The notes beneath the pieces are model-generated. The model did not search any database, had not been told where the DNA came from, and worked only from the letters and a program-made list of their open reading frames with translations. From assembly GCA_017460395.1 (NCBI GenBank), contig JAFUBA010000111.1, forward strand, positions 1 through 42,150: 42,150 nucleotides of DNA, read 5' to 3'. Both the position numbers and the translations under genes were made by a program. This DNA is from Clostridia bacterium (GTDB lineage: Bacteria > Bacillota > Clostridia > Christensenellales > Aristaeellaceae). Shown here piece after piece: positions 7,860 to 16,264 of the stretch (within the stretch, counting starts at the first letter, position 1; the number at the start of each line of letters is the position of its first letter).

Positions 7860-7916
7860 AACCAGTCCGTCCTTTGAAGACTGAGGTCTTAAAAGGACAG
7901 ACTGGTTCTTTTTCTT
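7860..7916 (+). terminator. T-box regulated terminator
   Basis: The sequence AACCAGTC pairs with GACTGGTT, with an inner stem of TCCTTT-GAAGAC and GTCTT-AAAAGGA, followed by CTTTTTCTT. It is the conditional terminator of the valine T-box; it is disrupted when uncharged tRNA-Val stabilises the antiterminator. Confidence 0.9.
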
Positions 7917-7928
7917 GGGGAGGACAGC

Positions 7929-8150
7929 ATGGACAGTACATGGAGCAGTATGGTCCTTTCAAGGCTCCTGACACCCTGGACACTCATGGTGTTTGTGGGT
8001 GCGCTTCTGGCCTACACATCGGACAGATGGGCTGAGCTGCTGCTCACCCGGATGAAAAAGGGGAAGAAGGAAACGGTCAGCAACTGCCTCAAGGCGATCG
8101 CCATCGCGCTGGCCGTGATCGGATGTGTCTGCCTGATGATGTTCACCTGA
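7929..8150 (+). CDS. Small membrane protein between the T-box and valS
   Basis: I do not recognise this 73-residue protein. It has two hydrophobic segments, LMVFVGALLAY (about residues 19-29, with flanking hydrophobics) and AIAIALAVIGCVCLMMF at the very C-terminus. A basic stretch, RMKKGKKE, lies between them and would face the cytoplasm. It has a good ribosome site (GGGGAGGAC) and starts 12 bp after the T-box terminator, so it is transcribed only when that terminator is read through. valS begins about 60 bp later. Placement implies control by valine tRNA charging; its function is unknown. Confidence 0.72.
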   Translation: MDSTWSSMVLSRLLTPWTLMVFVGALLAYTSDRWAELLLTRMKKGKKETVSNCLKAIAIALAVIGCVCLMMFT

Positions 8151-8209
8151 AGGGGCAAAGGTGCCTGTTTGACAGAGGAAAGAGATAAGACGAAAGGGAG
8201 ATGATCATC

Positions 8210-10945
8210 GTGGACGAGGAAAAGAGCACAAAGACACTGGAGATGGACACGAAATATAATCCTCAGGCCATTGAAACGGAGCTGTATGAAGCGTGGGAGA
8301 AATCCGGCGCGTTTGTAGCGCACCGCGTGGAAGGGAAAAAGCCCTTTACCATCGTGATGCCTCCGCCCAATATCACGGGACAGCTGCACATGGGCCATGC
8401 CATGGACTGCACGCTGCAGGATGCGGCCATCCGCTATCACAGGATGCGCGGTGAGCCCACGCTGTGGCTGCCCGGCACCGACCATGCCGCCATCGCCACC
8501 GAGGTCAAGATCGTGGATGCGATGCGCAAGGAAGGCCTGACCAAGGAAGGCATCGGGCGCGAAAAATTCCTGGAGCGTGCATGGGCCTGGAAGGAAACCT
8601 ACGGCAACCGTATCACGCAGCAGCAGCGCCGCATGGGCTCCTCCTGCGACTGGAGCCGCGAGCGCTTCACGATGGACGAGGGCTGCTCAAGGGCCGTGCG
8701 CGAAGTGTTCTGTAACCTCTATGACAAGGGCCTCATCTACCGCGGCAGCCGCCTGGTGAACTGGTGCCCCTGCTGTAACACCTCTCTTTCTGATGCTGAG
8801 GTGGAATATGAGGAGAAGGACGGCAACTTCTGGCACATTCTCTATCCCGTGAAGGAGACAGGGGAACTGCTGGAGCTGGCCACCACGCGTCCCGAGACCA
8901 TGCTGGGCGATACGGCCGTCGCCATCAATGCGGAGGACCCGCGCTATCAGCACCTGCATGGATGTCATGTGATGCTGCCGCTCGTGGACCGCGAGATCCC
9001 GATCGTCTGCGACGAGCACGCCGACATGACCAAGGGAACGGGCGTGGTGAAGATCACCCCCGCCCATGACCCCAATGACTATGAGGTGGGCCAGCGCCAC
9101 GACCTTGAGATCATTCGTGTCTTTACCTTCGACGGCCACATGACCGGCGCGAAGGAAAAGGCGGAGAACGATGAGCTGTTTGCCAGCGGCAAGGCAGCCG
9201 TGGGCGAGGCGAAGGTGCTGGACTGCGGCAAGTATGCCGGCATGACGACCATGGAGGCCAGAAAGGCCATCGTGGAAGACCTGAAGGCACTGGGCCTGAT
9301 GGGCAAGATCGAACCGCTCAAGCACGAGGTGGGCACCTGCTATCGCTGCCACAGCGTGGTGGAGCCGATGGTTTCCAGGCAGTGGTTTGTGAAGATGGAG
9401 CCCCTGGCAAAGCCCGCCATCGAGGCGGTCAGAAGCGGAAAGACGGAGTTTGTGCCGGAGCGCTTTGCCAAGACCTACATGAACTGGATGGAGAACATCC
9501 GCGACTGGTGCATCTCCCGTCATCTCTGGTGGGGCCACAGGATCCCCGCCTGGTACTGCGACGACTGCGGCGAGACCATCGTGTCAAGGGAAGATCCCAC
9601 CGTGTGCCCCAAGTGCGGCGGCCATCACCTGGTGCAGGACGAGGAAGTGCTGGATACCTGGTTCTCCAGCGCGCTCTGGCCCTTCTCGACCCTCGGATGG
9701 CCGGATGAGACGGAAGACCTGAAGTACTTCTATCCCACCACGATGCTGGTGACCGGCTACGACATCATCTTCTTCTGGGTGGCCAGGATGATCTTCTCTG
9801 GCATTGAGCAGATGGGCGAGACACCCTTCAAGACGGTGCTGATCCATGGTCTTGTGCGCGATGAGCTGGGCAGAAAGATGTCCAAGTCCCTGGGCAACGG
9901 CGTGGATCCCCTGGAGGTCATTGACCAGTACGGCGCGGATGCGCTGCGCTTCTCCCTCCTCATGGGCGTGAGCCCGGGCAACGATACCCGCTATTCCACC
10001 GAGAAGGTGGAGGCTGCCCGGAACTTTGCCAACAAGGTCTGGAACGCCAGCCACTTCGTGCTCATGAACGTCACGGAGCGCCACGAGATCAGGAATGAAC
10101 TTCTGACACCTGCGGACAAGTGGATTCTCACCAGGTTCCAGGATGCCATCAGGGACATGACCAGCCACAACGAGGAAGGCGATTTTGGCCTGAGCGCCAG
10201 CAGAATCTATGATTTTGCATGGAGTGAATTCTGCGACTGGTACATCGAACTGGCCAAGCCCTGGCTGTTTGGCGAGGACGGAGAACAGAAGCAGAACGTG
10301 CAGGCGGTCCTCCTTTATGTGCTGGAAGGCCTCCTGAAGCTGCTGCATCCCTTCATGCCGTTCCTGACCGAGCAGGTCTATCACTATCTGCCCGGAAGCG
10401 AAGGCTTCCTGATGCTGAAAAACTGGCCCGAGACCGTGGAAGCTTACGACTTCCAGCGTGAAGAAGGCGAGATGGAGGGCATCATGGAGGTCATCCGCGC
10501 CGTGCGTAACCTCCGCGCCGAGATGAACGTGCCGGCCGGCAAGCGCACCAGGATGATGTTCAGGGCCAACGAGGGCTGGGCGGATACCCTGTCCCATGCT
10601 TCCATCTATTTCCAGCGCCTGGCAGGTGCCACCGAGACCAGCCTGATTGCGGACGCCTCAGCCATCGGAGAAAAGGTGGTCAGCGCTGTGTCCAGGGCCG
10701 GCGAGATCTATATTCCGCTTGGGGACCTGGTGGACTTTGAAAAGGAGATCAAGCGCCTGAACAAGGAGCGGGAGAACCTGGAGAAGGAGATCGAGCGGGC
10801 AGGTGCCAAGCTGAATAATCCCGGCTTCCTCAACAAGGCACCGGAGCAGCTGGTCCGGCAGGAAAAGGAGAAGCTGGAGAGCAACGTGAAAAAGCTCGAG
10901 TCCATCAGGACAAGGATTGCGGAGCTGGAGAGCGATCTGAAGTAA
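8210..10945 (+). CDS. Valine--tRNA ligase
   Basis: ValS charges tRNA-Val and edits misactivated threonine. The protein has about 911 residues. It shows PPPNITGQLHMGHAMD with the HIGH-type motif (about residue 60), the editing domain motif TTRPETMLGDTAVAI, and KMSKS at about residue 556. A tRNA-binding anticodon domain follows, and the last 70 residues are a charged coiled coil (FEKEIKRLNKERENLEKEIE). Start choice: ATG 8201 touches the AAAGGGAG Shine-Dalgarno, so GTG 8210 with 9-nt spacing is more likely. The family N-terminus proper begins near 8243 (MDTKYNPQAIE). It is controlled by the T-box leader upstream. Confidence 0.97.
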   Translation: MDEEKSTKTLEMDTKYNPQAIETELYEAWEKSGAFVAHRVEGKKPFTIVMPPPNITGQLHMGHAMDCTLQDAAIRYHRMRGEPTLWLPGTDHAAIATEVKIVDAMRKEGLTKEGIGREKFLERAWAWKETYGNRITQQQRRMGSSCDWSRERFTMDEGCSRAVREVFCNLYDKGLIYRGSRLVNWCPCCNTSLSDAEVEYEEKDGNFWHILYPVKETGELLELATTRPETMLGDTAVAINAEDPRYQHLHGCHVMLPLVDREIPIVCDEHADMTKGTGVVKITPAHDPNDYEVGQRHDLEIIRVFTFDGHMTGAKEKAENDELFASGKAAVGEAKVLDCGKYAGMTTMEARKAIVEDLKALGLMGKIEPLKHEVGTCYRCHSVVEPMVSRQWFVKMEPLAKPAIEAVRSGKTEFVPERFAKTYMNWMENIRDWCISRHLWWGHRIPAWYCDDCGETIVSREDPTVCPKCGGHHLVQDEEVLDTWFSSALWPFSTLGWPDETEDLKYFYPTTMLVTGYDIIFFWVARMIFSGIEQMGETPFKTVLIHGLVRDELGRKMSKSLGNGVDPLEVIDQYGADALRFSLLMGVSPGNDTRYSTEKVEAARNFANKVWNASHFVLMNVTERHEIRNELLTPADKWILTRFQDAIRDMTSHNEEGDFGLSASRIYDFAWSEFCDWYIELAKPWLFGEDGEQKQNVQAVLLYVLEGLLKLLHPFMPFLTEQVYHYLPGSEGFLMLKNWPETVEAYDFQREEGEMEGIMEVIRAVRNLRAEMNVPAGKRTRMMFRANEGWADTLSHASIYFQRLAGATETSLIADASAIGEKVVSAVSRAGEIYIPLGDLVDFEKEIKRLNKERENLEKEIERAGAKLNNPGFLNKAPEQLVRQEKEKLESNVKKLESIRTRIAELESDLK

Positions 10946-10979
10946 TTTCGCAGTTCAGGATGAAAGACAATCATTCACG

Positions 10980-11010
10980 CACGGGGATGCCTGTGGCATC
11001 CCCGTGTTTT
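10980..11010 (+). terminator. Intrinsic terminator after valS
   Basis: A perfect 12-bp stem (CACGGGGATGCC with GGCATCCCCGTG), 3-nt loop and TTTT tail end the valS transcript. It ends only 13 bp before the rsmH start, so rsmH relies on read-through or on a promoter hidden in this short gap. Confidence 0.88.
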
Positions 11011-11023
11011 CAGGAGAGGGATC

Positions 11024-11971
11024 ATGGAATTTCATCATGTGCCTGTACTGTTTCAGGAAGTCATGGAATGGATGCAGGTGAAACCGGATGGGGTATATCT
11101 TGACGGGACGCTGGGCGGCGGCGGACACAGCGAGGGGATGCTGAAGGCCTCCGGGGGAAAGGCGACACTGTACGGCATCGACCGGGATCCGAAGGCACTG
11201 GAGGCAGCAGGCAGAAGACTTGGGGCATATCCCGGCTTTCATGCGATCCCCGGGAATTTCCATGATGCGGCCGGGCTCCTCAGGGCTTCCGGCGTCGAAA
11301 GACTGGACGGGGCACTTCTGGACCTCGGCGTTTCATCGCCGCAACTGGACGAGGCGGAACGCGGTTTTTCCTACCACGATGATGCACCGCTGGACATGCG
11401 GATGAATCCGGAGGATCCCCTGACGGCCGCCGATATCGTGAATACGTTTTCCAAGGATGAACTGAACCGGATCCTGCGCGATTATGGCGAGGAAAAATGG
11501 AGCGCGAGGATCGCGGAGATGATCCTGGAGCGGAGGAAGACGGCGCCGCTTGTGACGACGATGGATCTTGTGAAGTGCGTGGACGCCGCGATCCCGAAGG
11601 CCGTGCGCAGAAAAGACGAGGGACACCCGGCGAGGCGCACGTTCCAGGCGATCCGGATCGCGGTGAACGATGAGCTGGATCCCCTGGACCGGGCGGTGGA
11701 GGATATCGTGGATATGCTGAAGCCCGGCGGACGCATGCTGGTTATCACCTTCCATTCTCTGGAGGACAGGATCGTCAAGCGGTGCTTTCAGCGCCTGCAG
11801 CACCCGTGCATCTGTCCGCCCAAAGCTCCGATCTGCACCTGCGGGCGCAGACAGAAGGTGAAGATCCTGGGCGGAGGCGTCATCGCGCCGACGACAGAGG
11901 AGATAGAGGCGAACGTGCGGGCGAGAAGCGCCAAACTGCGGGTGGCAGAGAGGGTGGCGGCAGATGAGTGA
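11024..11971 (+). CDS. 16S rRNA (cytosine1402-N4)-methyltransferase RsmH (MraW)
   Basis: RsmH methylates N4 of C1402 in the decoding centre of 16S rRNA. The 315-residue product has the SAM site LDGTLGGGGHSEGML and GIDRDPKAL. It also has LLDLGVSSPQLDEAERGF, PLDMRMN, TFSKDELNRILRDYGEEKW and ITFHSLEDRIVK, all hallmarks of the family. GGAGAGGG precedes the ATG. It overlaps rsmI, whose product methylates the same nucleotide on the ribose. In most Firmicutes rsmH follows mraZ in the dcw cluster, but here it is about 10 kb away from mraZ. Confidence 0.97.
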   Translation: MEFHHVPVLFQEVMEWMQVKPDGVYLDGTLGGGGHSEGMLKASGGKATLYGIDRDPKALEAAGRRLGAYPGFHAIPGNFHDAAGLLRASGVERLDGALLDLGVSSPQLDEAERGFSYHDDAPLDMRMNPEDPLTAADIVNTFSKDELNRILRDYGEEKWSARIAEMILERRKTAPLVTTMDLVKCVDAAIPKAVRRKDEGHPARRTFQAIRIAVNDELDPLDRAVEDIVDMLKPGGRMLVITFHSLEDRIVKRCFQRLQHPCICPPKAPICTCGRRQKVKILGGGVIAPTTEEIEANVRARSAKLRVAERVAADE

Positions 11972-12866
11972 ATGCATGAATCAGCCAAAGAGGATTCCTT
12001 CCTTGTTTGTTGTGGCCACGCCGATCGGGAACCTGCAGGATTTTTCCCCGAGGGCGATCGAGACGCTGCGAAATGTCGGTTTTATTGCCGCCGAGGATAC
12101 CCGCAACACCATGAAGCTGTGCCAGGTCTTTGACATTCACACGCCCCTCATTGCCTGCCATATGCACAATGAGGACGTGAAGGGCAGGGAGATGGCGGAG
12201 AAGATGGAGCGGGAAGGGGTGGACGCCGCCCTGGTGACGGATGCGGGGACGCCCTGCATCTCGGATCCCGGCAATCTGTTCGTGCACGCCTGCCTTGAAA
12301 AAGGGTTCCCGGTGCTGCCGATTCCCGGCTGCTGTGCCGGTGTGTCTGCGCTGTCCGTCTCCGGCTTCGATGCCAGGGAATGGACCTTCTACGGCTTTCT
12401 TCCAAGGGAGAAAAAGGAACTGAAGGAAAAGCTGCTGAAGATGGCACAGGGAACCCGGATCGCGGTGGTGCACGAGTCACCCTTTCGGGTCAAGCATCTC
12501 ATGGAGGTCCTGAGTGAAGTCCTGCCGGGGACGCAGGTCTCTGCGTCCTGTGATCTGACAAAGCTTCATGAGCTGACGATTCGGGGCGGGGCAGGGGAGG
12601 TCCTTCAGGCACTTATATCCAATCCCAAGTCCGAAAAGGGTGAGTACTGTCTCGTGTTCGATTTTGGAAGCCCTGAGGAAGAGAAGGCAGATGAACAGCC
12701 GTCCGGGCGCGCCGGTACCATCGAGGAGCGGCTCTGCGCGTGCATTCTGGAGGGACTTTCCATGCACGAGGCACAGGAGCGGCTGATCGAGGCGGGCGAA
12801 AAGAAGAATGCGGTCAAAAGCGCTGCGATCCAGGTCAAGCGTCGGATGCAGGAGGTCTTTGCCTGA
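11964..12866 (+). CDS. 16S rRNA (cytidine1402-2'-O)-methyltransferase RsmI
   Basis: RsmI adds the 2'-O-methyl to C1402 of 16S rRNA, the partner of the RsmH mark. It has 300 residues. Motifs of the tetrapyrrole-methylase-like fold are clear: VVATPIGNLQDFSPRA, AAEDTRNT, VTDAGTPCISDPG, PIPGCCAGVSALSVSG and FYGFLPREKKE. The start overlaps the rsmH stop by 8 bp, so the two rRNA methylases are translationally coupled. The C-terminal 60 residues form the helical HTH-like extension common in the family. Confidence 0.95.
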   Translation: MSECMNQPKRIPSLFVVATPIGNLQDFSPRAIETLRNVGFIAAEDTRNTMKLCQVFDIHTPLIACHMHNEDVKGREMAEKMEREGVDAALVTDAGTPCISDPGNLFVHACLEKGFPVLPIPGCCAGVSALSVSGFDAREWTFYGFLPREKKELKEKLLKMAQGTRIAVVHESPFRVKHLMEVLSEVLPGTQVSASCDLTKLHELTIRGGAGEVLQALISNPKSEKGEYCLVFDFGSPEEEKADEQPSGRAGTIEERLCACILEGLSMHEAQERLIEAGEKKNAVKSAAIQVKRRMQEVFA

Positions 12867-12896
12867 TGTCCCAGGGCCTCGGGCATGCATGAAAAT

Positions 12897-12920
12897 GGGA
12901 CACATCCCGGGATCTGTCCC
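12897..12920 (+). promoter_or_regulatory. Inverted repeat just upstream of the degV promoter
   Basis: GGGACA and TGTCCC flank a 12-bp centre that itself contains the palindrome ATCCCGGGAT (12904-12913). No T run follows, so it is a poor terminator. It ends 7 bp before the -35 box of the next gene and could be an operator or the 3' structure of rsmI mRNA. Confidence 0.35.
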
Positions 12921-12927
12921 AAATGTC

Positions 12928-12956
12928 TTGCACATGGTGTGAGATTTCCTTAATAT
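12928..12956 (+). promoter_or_regulatory. Candidate sigma-A promoter for the DegV gene
   Basis: TTGCAC (12928-12933), 17-bp spacer, TAATAT (12951-12956). Good spacing and two conserved boxes; the leader to the DegV start is about 85 nt. Confidence 0.6.
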
Positions 12957-13049
12957 TTTGCCGTTCAAAAAGAGCAATGTATGCGGAGTCGCCCGCAGAT
13001 AAACCTATGCGGGGTGCAGGGCTTCGCAGGCAGAAAGGATCTAGACACC

Positions 13050-13934
13050 ATGGCGTATCAGCTTTCATGTTCTTCCAGCTGCGATCTGTCGCTGGAGCAT
13101 CTGCGCAGGAGAAATATTGAGTACATTCCGTTCCACTATCAGATGGACGGAAAGGACCTTCTGGACGATCTGGGCCAGACCATTCCGTATCCGGATTTTT
13201 ACAAGGCGATGGAGAATGGCGCAGACACCCGCACCTCACAGATCAATCAGGATGAATATGAAAAGTTTTTCACTTCCTTCCTGGAAAAGGGCATTGATGT
13301 GCTTCACGTGGATCTGTCCACCGGTATCTCCGGTACCGTCAATGCCGCGAGACTGGCAAGGGATGCCGTGAAGGAAAAGTTCCCGGAGCGGGAAGTGATC
13401 GTGGTCGATTCACTCGCAGCCTCCTCGGGCTTTGGCCTGCTCATGGATGCGATCGCAGACCGCAGGGACGAGGGGATGAGCATCCAGGAGGCAGCACAGT
13501 GGGCTGAGGACAACAAGCTGTATGTGCACCACTGGTTCTTCTCCACAGACCTGAAGTTCTACATCAAGGGCGGGCGTGTCAGCAAGACCGCCGGCGTGGT
13601 GGGAACCCTGCTCAACATCTGCCCCCTGCTCAACGTGGATTATCTTGGCCGGCTGATTCCGCGCGACAAGATCCGCACGAAGAAAAAGGTGATCCGTGAG
13701 ATCGTCCGGCGGATGGAGCAGCATGCGCAGAACGGGCTGCAGTATGATGGAAAGTGCTATATTTCAAACAGCGCCTGCTATGAGGATGCGAAGGAAGTCG
13801 CGGACCTCATTGAGGCGAACTTCCCGAACATGAAGGGCAAGGTCCTGATCAATTCCATCGGATCTCTGATCGGGAGCCATACGGGCCCCGGCACGGTGGC
13901 ACTGTTCTTCATGGGCGACAAGAGGGTAGACTGA
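13050..13934 (+). CDS. DegV family fatty-acid-binding protein
   Basis: DegV proteins bind a long-chain fatty acid in a buried pocket; in some Firmicutes members (FakB) present the fatty acid to the kinase FakA. This 294-residue copy begins MAYQLSCSSSCDLSLE and has the signature VDLSTGISGTVNAARLA around the lipid head-group site. It also has VDSLAASSGFGLL and FYIKGGRVSK, and IGSLIGSHTGPGTVALFF at the end, where the His-Thr pair is typical. ATG 13050 has AGAAAGGA upstream; earlier starts would add residues not seen in the family. No FakA-like kinase gene is in the window, so a role in fatty acid phosphorylation is only an option. Confidence 0.92.
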   Translation: MAYQLSCSSSCDLSLEHLRRRNIEYIPFHYQMDGKDLLDDLGQTIPYPDFYKAMENGADTRTSQINQDEYEKFFTSFLEKGIDVLHVDLSTGISGTVNAARLARDAVKEKFPEREVIVVDSLAASSGFGLLMDAIADRRDEGMSIQEAAQWAEDNKLYVHHWFFSTDLKFYIKGGRVSKTAGVVGTLLNICPLLNVDYLGRLIPRDKIRTKKKVIREIVRRMEQHAQNGLQYDGKCYISNSACYEDAKEVADLIEANFPNMKGKVLINSIGSLIGSHTGPGTVALFFMGDKRVD

Positions 13935-13938
13935 AAGA

Positions 13939-13971
13939 CAAGGGCAGCGGCAGGACCGTGTGCCCTTTTTT
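13939..13971 (+). terminator. Intrinsic terminator after the DegV gene
   Basis: AAGGGC pairs with GCCCTT across a 16-nt loop and runs into TTTT. The stem is short, so strength is moderate. Confidence 0.6.
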
Positions 13972-13978
13972 CATCATC

Positions 13979-14007
13979 TTGATTTCAGATCCTGAAACAG
14001 ATATACT
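13979..14007 (+). promoter_or_regulatory. Sigma-A promoter for the yicC-remA-gmk-rpoZ-coaBC operon
   Basis: TTGATT (13979-13984), 17-bp spacer, TATACT (14002-14007), directly after the DegV terminator. It is the only good promoter seen before the run of five close genes from yicC to coaBC. Confidence 0.72.
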
Positions 14008-14094
14008 TTCATCGCAGCTCGCATGACCCGGATGTGATGCCTGAATGCAGATGCTGCATGGGAACACGATATGAGAGAGGTGTCAGCTGGACAT

Positions 14095-14967
14095 ATGCGG
14101 AGCATGACCGGTTTCGGACACGGCTACAGGGAAGAAAACGGATGGAGCGTGACCATTGATCTCAAGAGCGTCAACCATCGTTTTCTGGATCTGTCCCTCA
14201 GACTTCCGAAGGAACAGCTGTTTCTCGAGGAAATGCTGAGAAAATCGATCGCGGAGAGCATCTCCCGCGGTCATGTTGAGGTATATGTGACCATCCTCTC
14301 CAGCAATGGCGGCGGGATGGATGTGATCGTGGACCAGGGGCTGGCAGAAAAGCTGTATGGTGCGGCAGAGGAGATCGGCAGGCTCCTGAAGACAGACCAG
14401 GACGTGACCGTGTCCAGAATCATGGGCATGGAAGGTGTCCTTCAGCTGGTCCCGCACAGCCTTGATCAGGACCTGATCGGGCGGCTGTGCCGAGGGGCCG
14501 TGGAGGAGGCGCTCGGGCAGATCCTGCATATGCGCGAAATTGAGGGAGCGGCGCTGAGGAAAGACCTGGAAGGGCAGCTGGAAGGCTGCGAGCAAATCCG
14601 GGATGCACTGGCAGCGCGCGCACCGAAGGTCACAGAGGAATTCGGGCAGAAGCTGCAGGCGAGACTTGCGCGGGTGAACATAGAGCCCGTCGAGCCGCAG
14701 CGCCTGGCGCAGGAAATTGCGATCCTGGCAGACAAACTGTCTGTGGATGAGGAGCTGGCACGGCTTGAGAGCCACTTCCGGCAGATGAGATCCTACCTGG
14801 ATGTCAGGGGCGAGATCGGGAAGAAGATGGATTTCCTGATTCAGGAGATGAACAGGGAAGCGAATACCACCGGCTCAAAATGCAGCGATGCCGAGATGTC
14901 CCGAATGGTGGTGGAGCTCAAATCACGCATCGAAAAGATGCGCGAGCAGGTCCAGAACGTGGAATAA
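14095..14967 (+). CDS. YicC family endoribonuclease
   Basis: YicC proteins are stress-linked endoribonucleases; the E. coli member cuts the small RNA RyhB. The 290-residue product shows the family N-terminus MRSMTGFGHGYRE and DLKSVNHRFLDLSLRLP. It ends with the DUF1732 domain: EINIE-like VNIEPVEPQRLAQEIAILADK, DVRGEIGKKMDFLIQEMNRE and ANTTGSKCSDAEMSRMVVELK. Start at ATG 14095 is chosen to match the family; an ATG at 14071 would add eight residues. In Firmicutes this gene sits upstream of remA and gmk, as here. Confidence 0.93.
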   Translation: MRSMTGFGHGYREENGWSVTIDLKSVNHRFLDLSLRLPKEQLFLEEMLRKSIAESISRGHVEVYVTILSSNGGGMDVIVDQGLAEKLYGAAEEIGRLLKTDQDVTVSRIMGMEGVLQLVPHSLDQDLIGRLCRGAVEEALGQILHMREIEGAALRKDLEGQLEGCEQIRDALAARAPKVTEEFGQKLQARLARVNIEPVEPQRLAQEIAILADKLSVDEELARLESHFRQMRSYLDVRGEIGKKMDFLIQEMNREANTTGSKCSDAEMSRMVVELKSRIEKMREQVQNVE

Positions 14968-15005
14968 GCAGTCCGGAAGAAGAGAGAATGGGGCGGGTGA
15001 GACGG

Positions 15006-15302
15006 ATGCAGCTGGTGAACGTGGGCTATGGCAACATGGTGGCCGTGAACCGGCTTCTGGCCGTTGTTTCGCCGGATTCTTCGCCGGTGCGGCGCCTGGT
15101 GCAGGAAGTGCGGGAGCAGAAAAAGGTCATTGACGTCACCATGGGCAGGAGAACACGCTCTGTCCTGATCATGGATTCCGGGCACATCGTGCTGTCGCCC
15201 CTGTCCAGCGAGACGCTGGCCGCGAGGGTAGAGCAGCAGGGAAAGCAGGAAGCACTTCAAGCGCCTGTTTTGGAGGAGCAAGCTGCCAGGATGCCTGAAT
15301 AA
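15006..15302 (+). CDS. Extracellular matrix regulator RemA (DUF370)
   Basis: RemA of Bacillus is a DNA-binding activator of matrix and osmoprotection genes that forms ring-shaped oligomers; many Clostridia that make no known matrix also carry it. The core matches the family closely: MQLVNVGYGNMVAVNRLLA, VSPDSSPVRRLVQE, DVTMGRRTRSVLIMDSGHIVLSPL. The protein has 98 residues from ATG 15006; an in-frame ATG at 14988 is also possible. The last 30 residues are Gln/Ala-rich and go beyond the usual end. It lies 38 bp after yicC and 37 bp before gmk. Confidence 0.9.
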   Translation: MQLVNVGYGNMVAVNRLLAVVSPDSSPVRRLVQEVREQKKVIDVTMGRRTRSVLIMDSGHIVLSPLSSETLAARVEQQGKQEALQAPVLEEQAARMPE

Positions 15303-15339
15303 CCGGAACAGATTTTTCTTGGAATAGAAAGGCAAGAGG

Positions 15340-15942
15340 ATGCAGACAGTTCAGAAGGGAATGCTGATCATTGTCTCCGGCCCCTCGGGTGTCGGAAAGG
15401 GAACACTGGTATCAAGACTGCTTGAGGAAGACAAAACCTGCTGCTTTTCCGTCAGCTGCACCACCAGGAACCCAAGGGAAGGCGAAATCCCGGATGTGCA
15501 TTATCACTATATTTCCAGGGAAGAGTTTGACAGAAGGGTGCAACTTGATGCCTTTCTTGAGCACGCCACGGTGCATGGCAACAGCTACGGGACACTGAAA
15601 TCTGAAGTGGAAGCAATGATCCAGGACGGCAAAAACGTGGTCCTGGATATCGATCCGCAGGGCGCCCGGATGGTCAAGGGACAGAGGCCGGATGCTGTGT
15701 CCATCTTCATTCTGCCGCCGTCGTTCACTGAGCTCAGGAAACGCCTTGAGGGGAGACACACAGAGACCCCGGAGGAGGTTGAGCGGAGATTCCACAATGC
15801 GCGCGGCGAGATTGCCCAGATGCATCTGTATGACTACCTGATCATCAACGACCAGCTGGATGAAGCATATGAACTTCTCAGAAGCATTGTGGAGGCGGAA
15901 AAGCACCGCAGCGCACATTACTGTCCTGTCATTCCGGAGTAA
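15340..15942 (+). CDS. Guanylate kinase
   Basis: Gmk phosphorylates GMP to GDP. The 200-residue protein has the P-loop IVSGPSGVGKGTLVSRLL (about residues 10-27) and the GMP-binding signature SVSCTTRNPREGEIPDVHYHYIS. It also has FLEHATVHGNSYGT, VVLDIDPQGARMVK and the lid region RHTETPEEVERR. GAAAGGCAAGAGG precedes the ATG. Its position between remA and rpoZ is the standard Firmicutes order. Confidence 0.97.
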   Translation: MQTVQKGMLIIVSGPSGVGKGTLVSRLLEEDKTCCFSVSCTTRNPREGEIPDVHYHYISREEFDRRVQLDAFLEHATVHGNSYGTLKSEVEAMIQDGKNVVLDIDPQGARMVKGQRPDAVSIFILPPSFTELRKRLEGRHTETPEEVERRFHNARGEIAQMHLYDYLIINDQLDEAYELLRSIVEAEKHRSAHYCPVIPE

Positions 15943-16027
15943 ACCTTCGGTGATTTCCTGATTTTTCCAGACATTTTCCGGGAACCGGTATTGATATAAG
16001 ATCGATTTTTTCAAGGAGGAAACCAAT

Positions 16028-16264
16028 ATGTCCATCGTCGAACCGAATGTCCTTGAACTGCTCAATCATGCAGACTCCCGCTACACCCTGGTGGTGGAAG
16101 CATCCAAGCGTGGCCGTCAGCTGGTGGCCGGCGCACAGCCTCTGACCGATACCGCCGGCATGAAGCCCCTGGGCATTGCCGTGGAGGAGATCGACCGGGG
16201 TCTTGTGACCTATGAGAAGAACAAGGAAGCCCTGGAAGAGGATGACCTGCGGGGTGTGAAGTAA
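16028..16264 (+). CDS. RNA polymerase omega subunit
   Basis: Omega helps fold and stabilise the beta-prime subunit of RNA polymerase. The 78-residue protein has the family core RYTLVVEASKRGRQLVAG and KPLGIAVEEIDRGLVTY. A very strong ribosome site (AAGGAGGAAACC) precedes the ATG. The stop codon abuts the coaBC start with no gap. Confidence 0.93.
   Translation: MSIVEPNVLELLNHADSRYTLVVEASKRGRQLVAGAQPLTDTAGMKPLGIAVEEIDRGLVTYEKNKEALEEDDLRGVK

Noticed and set aside
14880..15005. N-terminal extension of RemA into the end of yicC
   Set aside because: The frame is open but the residues are not like the family, and ATG 15006 gives the exact conserved N-terminus.
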